Under the pieces are notes generated by a model. That model was not told the origin of the DNA. It searched no databases and worked only from the letters and a program-made list of their open reading frames with translations. Position numbers and translations under genes: made by a program. This document shows positions 47,349 through 59,464 of a stretch of 64,000 bases of DNA, one piece after another (within the stretch, counting starts at the first letter, position 1; the number at the start of each line of letters is the position of its first letter). This stretch comes from Tillandsia leiboldiana (lineage: Eukaryota > Streptophyta > Magnoliopsida > Poales > Bromeliaceae): NCBI GenBank assembly GCA_029204045.2, contig CM055072.1:2825014-2889013 (forward strand). The letters are read 5' to 3'.

Positions 47349-50300
47349 ATGGCTTATGATGATTCTTCTAGCCTTAAGCCAGAAAAATTTAGAGGTGTAG
47401 GATTTTTGAGGTAGCAAGAACAGTTAGAGGCTTGGTTAATTACCTTAGGCCTCATAACTGCAATTGGCAAAGCACCTCATTTTCCTACTTCTAAAGTTTC
47501 TTCTACTCCTCCTGCTGATTATTCTAAATCTGCTACTACCTCAGTTACTGAACCTGTATCGGACAAATCCCCCGAGGAAATTGAATTTCACTGTAGATTT
47601 AGAATACTAAGTTACCTTTCAGATGAACTTTATGAAACTTATAGGAAATATTTAACTGCCAAAGATTTATGGTGTGCTCTAGAAGATTCTTACATTAGAG
47701 ATAATGAAGGCGCTGCTAGATTCACCATTACTGATTTTAACAATTTTAGAATGGTAGAAAATATTCCTATAAACGATCAAATTCACCAATTTCAGAATTT
47801 TGTCAAAGAGATTAATAGAAATGGTTCAACTTTAGATGATACCTATCAAGCTACCTGCCTATTGGACAAATTACCCCCTTCCTGGTCTAAATTTGCCTAT
47901 GAACTTAGAAGAACTCAGGGAACTCTTCAACCTAGATCTGTAATTCAAGCTATTAGAATAGAAGACCAATATCGACTTAGAGAGGTTAAACCGACCAACA
48001 ACAAATCAAACTTAAACTTGACCGAGATTTCGAACCAAAGCCATGAGTCTAAACCCAAAGGTAAAAATTTTAAACCTAAGGGTAAAGGCTTTAAGGGTAA
48101 GAACCCAAACCGAAATCAAAACTATACCCATAAACCCAACACCAATCAATCTAGTGGGAATAAGAAGAAGGATGGATTTTGTTATGTTTGTGGTCGGGAC
48201 AATCATTTTGCTTCAAAATGTTTTTATCGGAAGAAAGAGAAGGTTGTCTACAAGAAGGGCCAAAATAATCAGAACAATTATCCTAAACCTCAAGTCAACA
48301 TGGTTGAGGGTGAACCTTCGAACTCCACTTTTAGGTCAGTCTTCTTTATACCTAATGTTAACCTCACCTATCATGATTTAGATTGGTGGTTAGATTCAGG
48401 AGCCAATGTCCATGTTTGTACTAATAGATCCCTATTCTCCTCCTATCAGGACTCAGGTGGAGGATGTGTGACTGTTGGAGACGGAAAAGCTGTCAATGTG
48501 CTGGGGATCGGAACAGTCAAACTGAAGTTAACTTCTGGAAAGACTTTGATCCTTCACAATGTGCAGCATGTTCCCGAGATCCGACGAAACCTGATTAGTG
48601 GATCACTATTAGTGCAATTAGGTTATAAGATTGTACTTGAATCTAATAAAGTTGTAATCTCTAAGGGGGAAATGTTCATTGGAAAAGGTTTTGTATCTGA
48701 GGGTTTATTCAAATTGAATGTACTTTCTTTTGTTGATAATAAAAAATCTTCTCATTCAGTGTCTACTTCTTCTTCTATTGTGTTAAATACTGAATCTTGT
48801 GATGTATGGCATGGCAGATTAGGGCATGTGAACCTTAAATCTATTCTGAAATTGACCAATCTTAATCTTTTACCCAAACTCAAGATTGATTCCAAATCTA
48901 AATGTGAGATTTGTACCCAAGCTAAACAGCCTAGGAAACCTTTTAAATCTGTTCCTTATAGGGATACCCAGATTCTTGAACTGATTCATAGTGATGTCTG
49001 TGATTCTAATAGAGTACCTACCAGTGGAGGCAGTCGCTACTTTGTAACTTTTATAGACGACTACTCCAAGTATTGTTACACCTATCTCTTGAAGACCAAA
49101 GATGAAGTCCTCTATAAGTTTAAAACCTTTAAAGCTGAGGCTGAAAACCAATTGGATAAGAGGATTAAAATTCTAAGGTCTGATAGAGAAGGCGAGTATA
49201 CTTCAAATGAATTAAACCTATTCTGCGAGGAACATGGAATAATTCATGAAGTAACTGCTCCTTACTCACCTCAATCTAATGGTGTAGCTGAAAGAAAGAA
49301 CCGAACCCTATTAGACATGGTTAATGCCATGATTTTAAGTTCTGGTGTACCTCAGAACTTGTGGGGGGAGGCTCTTTTATCAGCTTGTTACATCCTCAAT
49401 AGGATTCCCTCCAAGGATAGAACCCAGACACCTTATGAATTTTGGAAAGGAAGAGCACCTCGGTTGAGTTACTTCCGAGTGTGGGGGTGGCTTGGCTAAG
49501 GTGTCTATTCCTGAACCCAAAAGAAAGAAGATTGAACCTAAAACTGTAGATGCTATCTTTATTGGATATTCTTTAGATAGCAATACCTATAGATTTCTTG
49601 TGATCAATTCTGAGGTTTCTGAAATTTCCAATGACACTTTGATTGAATCTAGAGATGCAACTTTCTTTGAAAATATTTTTCCTTTCAAAACTCGCATCTC
49701 TAGATCTGCCCCTGATTATCAGTCTACTTTTGATCATGCATCTATTTCTGATCATATACCTGCATCTGATTTGCATTATAGTTTAGATCCTGTAGAACCT
49801 GATCCTATTCCTGAATTAAGGAGAAGTAAGAGAACTCGCTTTGAGAAGAACTTTGGTGAAGACTTCTTTACTTTCTTAATTGAAAGTACACTTCGTCTTA
49901 TAAAGAAGCAATGAGTTCTCCTGAAGCTTCTTTTTGGAAGGAGGCTATAAAAAGTGAGATAGAATCAATTATCAGTAATAACACTTGGATTCTCACTGAT
50001 TTACCTCCTGGTAGTAAACCCTTAGGATGTAAGTGGATCTTTAGAAAGAAACTTAGAAACTGACGGATCAGTAGAGAAGTATAAGGCACGTCTTGTTGCT
50101 CAAGGTTTTCGGCAAAAGGCTGAAATTGACTACTTTGACACATATGCGCCTGTTGCTCGCATTGCTACTATCCGAATTCTTCTTGCATTAGCATCCATTC
50201 ATAAACTTCTGATTCATCAGATGGATGTCAATACCCGCTTTTCTTCATGGTGATCTTGAAGAAGAAATCTATATGGCTCAGCCTGAAGGTTTCTCTGTGC

Positions 50301-50824
50301 ATGGTCAAGAGAATAAGGTGTGTAAATTAGTTCGCTCTTTATACGGACTAAAACAAGCACCTAAACAGTGGCACGAGAAATTTGACAGTGTTATAGCTTC
50401 ATATGGATTCTGACCAACGATTATGACAACTGTCTCTATTTCAAGAGATTTGATGATCGTTGCGTCCTTCTTTGTCTCTATGTTGATGACATCCTGATTC
50501 TAGCCCCTGATCTTGATCTCATTAACCAAGTTAAATCCTTTTTATCAGACCATTTTGATATGAAGGATCTTGGTGAAGCTGATGTGATTTTAGGAATGAA
50601 AATTCTTAAATCATCTGATTCTATTATCCTGACCCAATCTCATTACACCCAAATGGTACTTGATAAATTTGGATATTCTGATTGTTCTCCTGTTTCTACT
50701 TCTTTTGATCCTAGTGTTCAACTTGTAAAGAACACTGGTAATCCAGTAAATCAGGAGAAATTTGCCCAGATCATTGGTTCACTGATGTACCTAACCAATA
50801 GAACTAGACCTGACATTGCCTATG
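47349..50824 (+). pseudogene. Copia gag-pol polyprotein, first part, broken
   Basis: The frame starts at the ATG at 47349 (MAYDDSSSLKPEKF), has an in-frame TAG at 47412, then stays open to about 49489. Domains in order are gag; a CCHC knuckle CYVCGRDNHFASKC at about 48180; protease WWLDSGANVHVC at about 48385; the GAG-pre-integrase motif WHGRLGHVN at about 48808; integrase with HSDVCD, FIDDYSKYCY and SPQSNGVAERKN; and reverse transcriptase with YVDD at 50479-50490. Frameshifts lie near 49489, 49890, 50055, 50235 and 50415. Reverse transcriptase reads on to TRPDIAY, where the nested LTR interrupts it at 50824. Function is lost. Confidence 0.9.
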
Positions 50825-53800
50825 TGTAGAAACTCGAAATATTTTATTTAATAATAGAGTAAAAGTGAATTTTGAGCTGGTTTTGAATTTAAAAGACCTT
50901 TGTTGACCTATATGGTCAATCGCCAGTGTGCAAGTCGCACTATGCACTAGACAAAAAGGCTATTTTCCAATCCGGACATGATCTTGGAAATCCGAATTGG
51001 CCGTTGCGATCGTCTCGTCGAACTGAGCGAGATTCATATTCAACACTTTTCGATCTGACGGTCGGATCTTCCAGAAATCAGTGAAGAAGCGGACGAATCT
51101 CGCGATCAATGTAATAGTGCTCTGTGCACAGTGCACTTAAGTAAATTACTGTAGATGAACAGTAACTCAAACTTTCGGGACTCGACGAATGTAACGCTGA
51201 CCAATTCGCTGTCCGGATTCCGAACATAGGGATCCAGATAGTCATTTTGAACGGTTTCATCGTTCTGGACGCAATGGCCCCTGACGGAATTTCCGTTTGA
51301 CGACCCTAAAGCATCGTAAAGCGTGCAGAACTGTATATTTTACCAGTATAAGATGGAATTTAAAAAATTTTGGAGCGAAATTTAGCGAACCAAAATCGCT
51401 ACCTGATAGGTTTCGTCGAGCCAGACGTCGTGACGGGGTCAGAATTTCAGTTTGACAGTCCGGTTGTCTCGAAAAGCGTGAATGGAAGAAAAATCACGTA
51501 TTTTGCGTATAGATGCTATATTTTATGTATCGATTTGCACCAGACTTGTAGAGGAGGGTCCTTATAGCAAATGTGTTCTACAGCAATGGACTCATAGCAA
51601 AATATCAGGATTTGGAGGACTTATCGGCAATTGTACATTATCCACTATATATATGTACTTGCTGGTTAGGTTTCCAGGAAAACCCTAAAGCCCTGTAGCT
51701 TTTTCCCCAGCCGCAACCGTCAACCACACCCCTTCTCTGCCGCACGTCCACGGGAGCCCGCACCGGCCGCCGCTTCATCGCCGGAGAAGGGAAAAAGATC
51801 AAGACACCCTCTTGATCTCGGGTGTTGTTGGAGAAGGAAGCACCCAGAGGAGGAGTGAATGCACCAGACCTCTTCTGAGGGTGCCCCTGTGAGGTTGAAA
51901 CCCGAGCCGAGACCCTGCGCCGCCGTGCGCCGCTGCGGCCACCCACCATCTTCCTCGTTTTCCCGGCGAGGTAAGGGGTTAGAATTTTTAATGTTTTCAT
52001 AAAGGCCCAAGAAGTGTCTCTTTATGTCCCTTATGTAGAGTAGACCCTACCTGTGAAGCCTGAGCCGTCCGCCGTCGTCCCGGCCCGCCGGCGCGGGAGC
52101 AAGTTCTGCCGGAATTTCTCATTTCGCCCGAGGATGATCCTAGCTTCATCCGATCGACTAAATCCAGATCAAGACCGTTGATAGTGGTCTTCTTGATGAC
52201 TGAAAGCTGCTCCTAAAGGGTGGAGTCGATCGGGGGAAGATTCCGCGAAGATTCGACTAGCCCTAGAATCGGCCAATTGTGAACCGCGGCCTTTCCTCGC
52301 CGTCCGGCGCCGCAGTGCACAACCGAGCCGCCGGCCAACCACCCAGTAGCACCCGGGGGATCGAGAGGAAGGATTTGGTCCATCTTGCGCCGGCCCGGGG
52401 GTCGCCGGCCGGAATCTGCCATTGATGGTGGCCGGTATCACCAAGCTTTTCGAAATCTTGGTCTCCGGCAATCGCCGGGGCTCCGTCAAATGGGTGAGCG
52501 GCCCAGGTAAGTTTCCCTTGGTCTCTGTGAAGCCCCCCATCCATTTGCATGTGAAGTCTAACGTAGGTTTTGTGTAACCATAGTTGCCACCCCTTGGCAA
52601 ATCCGAGCTCGGGTGAGCTCCGCCGCCGCGCGTCGCCCGCCCGCTTTCCGGCCGCCGCGTTGTGACCCAGGTAACCTCTAAACCCTGCATGCTTGTTGTT
52701 CATTCCATCTTAGAAGGGCTCTGGGGCGTGTCTTGCAGAAGAACAAGCTCGGGAAAAAACTTAGTTTGCTTGTTTATATTTGTGCCCACTACGTGTTCGA
52801 ATGAAATGTTTCAAAGAAGAAAAGTTGGGAATTAGACTTCGATCTAAATATTAAAGTTGTTTTAAACCATCCCCTGAGCTCAGTGCTCAACTCAGATTAA
52901 ATTGGGGTCTGAGTGGATGTGTGTGTGGTGCATTGTCAAAGTGTTAAAGAGCGAGGGACTTGGATCTGGTTGATCCATCAGTTTTGGACTGAAAATTAGG
53001 GGTGAGCCCTGGTGTCCTAGCACTGTCCAGAGACATTTTGATATATAACATTTTAGTTATGATGAATGGATTTAAGGTTGTATTAAAAACTAAGTGTTAA
53101 GAGAATAGTTGCCCGTAGTAGGGTTTGGGGGCTGTTTGCGAAGCCACGACAGTGTGCTCCTGGCTAATTTGGGGTCACTGGACGCGATGCTTGCGTCGGA
53201 TTTAGGTTTTGAGCAGCTGAAGAAATAAAAATGCATATAAGCTATGTTAGAAGAGTAAATTATGGCCGAAGTTTTCCTCGGATTCCGTGCTGCCGCAAAT
53301 GGGTGAGCACGGTGTTCAGCAAGTCGATTTTCACCTACTGGAGGTGACGGTTCGTTAAAATGATGTTCCGATAAAAAGAACGAGCGAAAACGGCTCTCAA
53401 ACACGCATAAAAGTACGATTTCTGGAAACCCTAGAGGTCAAAATGCAAATGTAGCATGCTAGCTGTCTTTAGACAGTATTTACACACTTGTTAGGCAATT
53501 TATTAGAAGTCTGTAGGTTTTCGTTGAGCGGAAATCGGATTCCGTTCCGTAAACCGGCGAAAATGTCGGTTTTACGGTTTTCGGTGCGACTTTCGTGATC
53601 CGGATTGGATTTGGGTATGTGTGAGTCATTTCCTGATCAGTATTTCATGATTCAGGTCCTTGCAGTCTAACTCCGGCCCACGAGCCTTCTGTTGGAGTCG
53701 TTGGATCGGCCTACATTCAGGTGGGTTATCTTCGGTCCGGGCTTTATCTTTTCGGCCCTCTGGTTGCTTTAGTCCAGTCGGACACCTGTTCTTGATTAGC

Positions 53801-55288
53801 CCTGATGATTTTATCTATATGCCATATGATCTTTCCTGATAGACATTGATTCCTTTAGACATATCATGTAGATCTGCTTGTCAGCTTCTATATCTTAGCA
53901 CCTAGATGTCATGATCTAATTATACCCTGCTATTGCCTTGTCACCAGAGATACTTGCTTCCATATTTCAGATATGCATGATAGACCTATGATTGATATAC
54001 AGACATATGCATCCTATGATTGATATACAGACGTATGCATCCTATGATTGATATACAGACGTATGCATCCTATGATTGATATACAGACATATGCATCCCC
54101 GTCGGATTTTGCTCAGATATACATACTCCTTGTATTCCATACTGCATGATATGAGATATGATTGATACACAGATACCTGCATCCCTGTTGGGATTTTCCG
54201 GCTTGTTGCGGATTACTCGTCAGTGGACCGTGAGCTTGAGCATTTGCATTATGATCGCCCGCACCGTTGTACTTCACGAATATCAGCGGAATTGCTACCC
54301 GCAGCGATGTTCTTTAACCGGTAAAGTTGTCAGCAGTGGCGACCCGTGACCCTCAGTGGAGGGAATGTCAACCAGGTGGTGCCAGGTGGGCAGTTTTGCC
54401 TGAGGTCTTGTGGGACCAATATGGTGCTTATGATTGGGTACTTGATATTCTTGTGATTGATGCATAGCTCATATACTTTCATGTACTAGCATGCTTTACT
54501 TCAGTTAGACTTGATTGCCTTCCTGATTGATTCTGATATTCTTTATACTCGTTATATACAGTATTATGATTATGCTTCCTTGCCATGTTGTTTCACGTAT
54601 CTACTATTTGATTTTTAGTAGACCTATTATTTGATCACTCAGTTGTCTGCTCGATTTTATACAGTCATTGATCGCCAGCATTTATTATCTGCAGTCCCCT
54701 TATGCCTGATTATGACAATTATATCCTGATTTCCAGCATTTATTTCGGCAGTTTCCTTATGCTTGATTATCTGACTATTTCAGTTATCTGTGGACTTAGT
54801 GATTAGCAGTAGTCTTATCTGTTGATTCAGCTTTACCCATCGATTATTACTATCCGCAATATTGTATCCAGTAAGGATACGATTAGCTTATTCTCTCGGC
54901 TCGTCGTGCCCACTGGGATACACGTCCGTGTGTACTCACACCCTCGGGTGACTGTTTTTCAGGTCGCTTGGGTGATGGGATGTCGGGACACGTTGGTGAG
55001 ACGATGGCAATAGTATCGACCCATAATGTAGTCAGTATAAATCTTTTCCGTATTTACAGTTTACTTAGTAATAGATGGACTAGTTTTGTGTGCGTAGTTG
55101 TAGACTACTCTGGTATTGACCTGATTGGTGATTAGCCGTAGCATTGTATAGGAAAGGCTCTGTCCAGTTGGGCAGGGAATTTACTATACTGTGGCGTTCT
55201 GTTACGCCCGGTTTGCGAAACTCTGATTTATATTAAAAAAAAAAAAAAAAAAAATTATCCTGCTTTTCAAAACGCGGGGCGATGCACA
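50825..55288. mobile_element. Solo LTR, family A (copy 2), nested in copia
   Basis: This 4464-bp unit runs from TGTAGAAACTCG to CGATGCACA with CTATG on both sides (50820-50824 and 55289-55293). Removing it and one CTATG restores the copia reading frame. It is co-linear with 16406-20892 and of nearly the same length. It contains four 28-bp repeats (53988-54098) and a poly-A run near the 3' end (about 55234-55254) that copy 1 shares. No gag or pol is present. TG...CA ends and a 5-bp duplication support a solo LTR, probably gypsy. Confidence 0.88.
53988..54098. repeat. 28-bp tandem repeat, four units
   Basis: The unit TATGATTGATATACAGAC plus (A/G)TATGCATCC occurs four times in a row with one variable base. 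Copy 1 of this LTR does not show the array. Confidence 0.85.
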
Positions 55289-55860
55289 CTATGCCCATAT
55301 CAGATTGAGTAGATATACTAGTAGTCCTAGTATGCGATTCATTGGATTGCTCTGGAAAGAGTATTCGTTATCTTAAAGGTACTCTTTCTTTTGCTATTAA
55401 ATTTGTTGGCTTCCTGCTGTAAGTGAGGGATACAGCGATGCAAATTGGATTTCTGATTCTTTGGATATTAATACTACTTCTGCGTATGTTTTATTCTTGG
55501 TAGCAGTGCAGTTTCTTGGCAATCCACCAAACAGACTATAATAGGCCAGAAGCACTATGGAGGCTGGTTGGTTGCCCTTGACACTACTTGTCTTGAAGCC
55601 GTGGCTCAAGAACCTTTGTCATCGATTCCATTGATGTCTACTCCTATTCCACATATTTTCTATTCGGGTGTGATTCTCGAGCTGCAAGTGAATTTTGTAA
55701 AAAGAAATTAATAAATTCTAAGGCTAGTCGACATATTAATTGAGACAAAAGTGCTGTTAGATGCTAACTTCTCATGATGTTGTTTCTTTAAGTTTTATCA
55801 GATCTGAACAGAATCTTGCAGACTGCTTGACAAAGGCTTGAATAGGACTAAGGTCCTAGA
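55289..55860 (+). pseudogene. Copia polyprotein, RNase H part
   Basis: This continues the frame broken at 50824: YAHIRLSRYTSSPSMRF, then with frameshifts RYLKGTLSF, EGYSDANWISDS, AVSWQSTKQT and, near the end, LLDKGLNRTKVLESSRG. These are the reverse transcriptase C-terminus and RNase H of copia. Several stops are present. Confidence 0.8.
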
Positions 55861-56482
55861 GTCATCGAGGGGGATGGGACTTTGCCCATAAAGGGCCTTC
55901 CTACAGTGGGAACCCAACCTTTGTGATAGGAGATCCCTTGAAGAATGTTCAATGTGGTAAAAACAAGCTGTCAGGTTGGCCAAAGAGCACTTTCTACAGT
56001 TTATTCAGAGGAACTTTAGTTCCAAGTTCATCCCTATGGTGAGTTGTGCTCTGTGTAGTGGTTGAGGTTGAGCTTATGGCTCTTAATGGAATCCGAGGCA
56101 ATAATTTTGCGAGATGTGACTCTACACACATCCCTGGAGGAGACCACCTATATAGAATATTCGTATAAGGCCGCGACTATGAGATATGGGCTGTCCATAG
56201 AAATTCTTATGAAAAATGAAGGTACTGTGCATGGCCTTTAATGCACAGACTCGCGACGGAGAATTCTGTACTGTGTGTGTGGCAGTTGAAGTCAGGGTCA
56301 AAGGAACGTAGTTCAAGACCTGGTTCACTCCGATTCCTTCTAATGAAAATTGCTTACACTAAGTGAGGTTAAGTCTCTTAAAGACACCTTACCTATTACA
56401 TAGTATAAACACCCGATAATTTTTTTTAATTTTAATTTGTTGAATTAATGATTATTTCGAATTTTTGAATTTTGTGGGGGAT
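55861..56482 (+). other. Copia 3' untranslated region and polypurine tract
   Basis: Non-coding sequence between RNase H and the 3' LTR. It ends in TTTGTGGGGGAT at about 56471-56482, the likely plus-strand primer. Confidence 0.65.
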
Positions 56483-56751
56483 TGTTGGAATAAATTTAAA
56501 ATTCCAAATTTAATAATTTTCTTATTATCAATTTTCAATTACAATGTATCCTTATTTATTAATTTTAATTCACTATCCTTTATTGTCATTATTAGGTGTA
56601 TTAATCTTTTTTTTAGAACGTTGAAACCAACGTTAACTTTTTACGTTCTTCACCTTTAATGTGCATTAATCCTCACTTGTACGTTGGGTTGAAACCCAAC
56701 GTACACTTGCCTGCACCCTATATATATAATATATATATATATATATTATAT

Positions 56752-56801
<50 letters not shown>

Positions 56802-57167
56802 GTGTGCCACACAGTATTATCACATATAGTATTATATAGCTGTGTTTAAGAGTTAAGTGAAAAGAATTGGTTTTAAAATTTTTTTTTGTTGTTTTACTAT
56901 CGGGTGTTGAAAGAAACTTCATCAACTTCTTCCGCGGTCGTGCACGTAGGAAGAGGAATTCCGGTCGTACTTTGGGTGGTGTCTCCGATTAATCCGCACG
57001 AAGGACGGAAATACGCCTTAGGGCAGTGCCTCGCACGCTTCCGGATCAATTCTTTCATTTACAATTTTTGGATAGCGATTAAAGGTAAGTTATGTTATTC
57101 AATTTTAAACAAAAAATAGTTAGATAATTTAATCACAATCAAAGTTAGTGCGATTATTTTTCTAACA
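56483..57167 (+). repeat. 3' LTR of the copia element
   Basis: This 685-bp LTR is nearly identical to the 5' LTR except that the 16-nt TA tract has grown to about 79 nt (56719-56797). A few substitutions and small indels also differ. Confidence 0.9.
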
Positions 57168-57519
57168 CATCACGGGGTACTCCGTGCTGTCCGGCCTCGC
57201 CACGGGCATGCAGCCCATCTGCGGGCAGCCTTCGGGCCCGCTGCCATGCCATTCTCAGCCTCGCGCTCCAGCGAACCGTCTTCCTCCTCCTCTGCGTCTC
57301 ACTGTCGATTGTGATCCTCTGGGTCTTTATGCGGCCCATCCTGATCCTCTGGTTCTTTATGCGGCCCATCCTGATCCTCTGCAGACAGGACGAGGCCATT
57401 GCCACCGTGGCCCAGTCTTACATTCTCTCTCCCTTTCCGACCTTCTCCTCCAATCCTTCTTCCACCCACTCCGCATCTTCCTCCGCATGCAGTCCATCAA
57501 CCTCCCCCTGACCTACTGA
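57168..57519 (+). pseudogene. MATE transporter exon fragment, right part
   Basis: The codon split at 46011 resumes at 57172: TGYSVLSGLATGMQPICGQ, a MATE signature. A one-base loss near 57231 changes frame, after which LSLALQRTVFLLLL and RQDEAIATVAQSYI follow. A second shift near 57420 leads to DLLLQSFFHPLRIF and LRMQSINLPLTY. A 30-31-bp segment (GGTCTTTATGCGGCCCATCC plus about 10 bases) is duplicated at 57327-57380, adding ten residues. Similarity ends at 57519. The fragment is an old piece of a DETOXIFICATION gene; whether it was a local gene or a captured fragment is unclear. Confidence 0.85.
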
Positions 57520-57739
57520 ATCGTTGTAGAAGGCGGAGTCATTGTAGAAGGCAGAGAAGGAGATGCAGCATTATATTTGGGCTTGGATCCTCTGGGCGTG
57601 AAGATGTTGCAGACCATTGCCACGACGCGATGGCCGAGGTGTTGGACTCGAGGCCGCTGGGGTCGGGGTATTTGGCGGGGTCGACGCGGACGACGGCGCC
57701 GCAGACGTAGTCCGGTTGAGGTTGGAGCCGCCGGCAATC
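57520..57739. other. GC-rich fragment of unknown origin
   Basis: Base composition resembles a monocot coding exon, and the minus strand has an uninterrupted frame with YVCGAVVRVDPAKYPDP. I do not recognise it. It ends at the next solo LTR. It may be another decayed exon or captured gene piece. Confidence 0.3.
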
Positions 57740-58826
57740 TGTTGGATTTTATCCACTAATAATTTTGATGATAACAAATAAATTTTAGATTTACATTTTT
57801 CATTTAATATTTTCAGATTTTAATTGGATCTGAAATGACTTAAGCCAACCGGATTTGATCAAAGATAATGATCATTCAATTGTCAAAATAGTATGGACAA
57901 AATCAATTATATCAAATTGGATACAAGTGCCACAACAATACTTTAGAGGACTCATTGCAATTTTATCGGATTTGAACCGGTCAACCGGATCATCTTCACA
58001 AATCCATCACATGGGTTTGATTTGAGTTTAAGCTAAAATTAGCTATTATTTAATATGGTATGAAAGAAGTTTGATATATGGATAAATTCAAATGTGATTT
58101 TACTATGGTATGTTTTTAAAAAGTTTGAAATATGGTATAAATAATTTTTTATAAGTTTAGTATGAATTCAAAATAATTTTATATTTGTGGTATATTTTCA
58201 AATAAACTTTTCAATTTAGTAAATTTGAAATGTACTTTATAAATGTGGTATGAATTCAAAATGGTTTTATATTTGTAATATAATTTCAAATGATCTTTTC
58301 AAATTTAGTAATATTTCAAATGATTTTTGTAAATGTAGAACATATTCAAATAATTTGGAATCAATTTAAATACATTTGCAAATATGGTTGAAATTTAAAT
58401 TAATATCAATTATCTTTATCATACTTCTATTCCATTTTGAAGTGATGGTTAGTGTATTTTAAGGGGTTTAGTTGTTGTTTGAGACACAATTTGATATCGA
58501 GAAAAATTTTCTAAGTTTGAATTGCTATTTTGTAATTGTGAGGTTTATTGAGAGGTTATTGTAAAGTGTGATTGTAAGCGGTTTTGGTCTTGCCCCGTTT
58601 AAAAGGCCAAGTGATAGTGATTAAAGCGGTGCCTCGAGGAGAAGTACGACCGGACTGGAGTAGGCGAAAAGATCGAACCAGAATAAATCATCTGTATCAT
58701 TTGAGTTTGCTTTTCTTTCTTTTATTTCTTTTATTTGGTTGTACAATTTTTATCTTAAATTTAATTTACTTGAGTTTTTATTTTTTCAACTAATTCACCT
58801 CCTCTTAGTTGCCATTTAATCCTTCA
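57740..58826 (+). mobile_element. Solo LTR, Sirevirus-like
   Basis: This 1087-bp LTR starts TGTTGGATTTTATCC with TTTTGATGATAACAAA soon after. It ends AATTCACCTCCTCTTAGTTG then CCATTTAATCCTTCA, the usual ends of plant Sirevirus LTRs. CAATC flanks it at 57735-57739 and 58827-58831. No internal region adjoins. Confidence 0.88.
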
Positions 58827-58831
58827 CAATC

Positions 58832-59089
58832 TTCAAATTAATTAGAGGATATTTTTAGTATATCCACTGATATATTATAAGAAATAGACGCATCACTCAC
58901 GAAATACTGACAATATTTTATAATTACGATGAAACAAAATATAGATTTTTAAAAGTTAGGAAAGAAAAGTAAAAAAACAAGATTTTATAAAGTTTTTTTT
59001 GTAATTTAACATATATATATTATTAAAATACATAAATTGTTTCAACTGAATGCTTCACAGTTATAATATATATAAATTAAGAATATTCT
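58832..59089. other. AT-rich spacer
   Basis: I see nothing in it. Confidence 0.4.
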
Positions 59090-59464
59090 TAGCACACCCT
59101 CTCAAGCTGAATTCTGAGAATTGACGCGAAATTTGTCTCAAATACAGCAAAATCGAGTACAAGAAAGAGATTTAGTGGGAATATCTGTTACTTAATTCTT
59201 TGTGGGAATATAGTGGACTTTTAATATTTTGTTAGCAACTTTTCGTGAACAAAATGAAAATTGATCTCCAAATGCTTAATGGGTTCGCAGTAAGATAAGT
59301 AGCAATAACATTATCACAATAAAAAAATCGGCGGATAGGCGAGAGAGATACAAAGCTCATGCATTAGACTTAAGATCTATGCTACTTCTGCTGCGGTGTG
59401 GGCAATGGGATGATACTCGGCCTTTTCTACTAGAGCGTGAAACTGTTTATTAGCTTTCTATATG

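Larger units (their letters stand above)
46012..57167 (+). mobile_element. Full-length Ty1/copia element inserted in the MATE exon
   Basis: LTRs at 46012-46640 and 56483-57167 flank a gag-pol region. The element is bounded by CATCA on both sides (46007-46011 and 57168-57172). A 4.46-kb solo LTR is nested inside at 50825-55288. Domain order gag, protease, integrase, reverse transcriptase, RNase H is that of copia. A purine tract (TTTGTGGGGGAT) precedes the 3' LTR. No standard initiator-Met primer-binding site follows the 5' LTR. Stops and frameshifts make it inactive. Confidence 0.92.

Noticed and set aside
51638..52703. Minus-strand frames of 100-170 residues in the second family A LTR
   Set aside because: They lie inside a solo LTR, are GC-driven, and are not conserved in copy 1.
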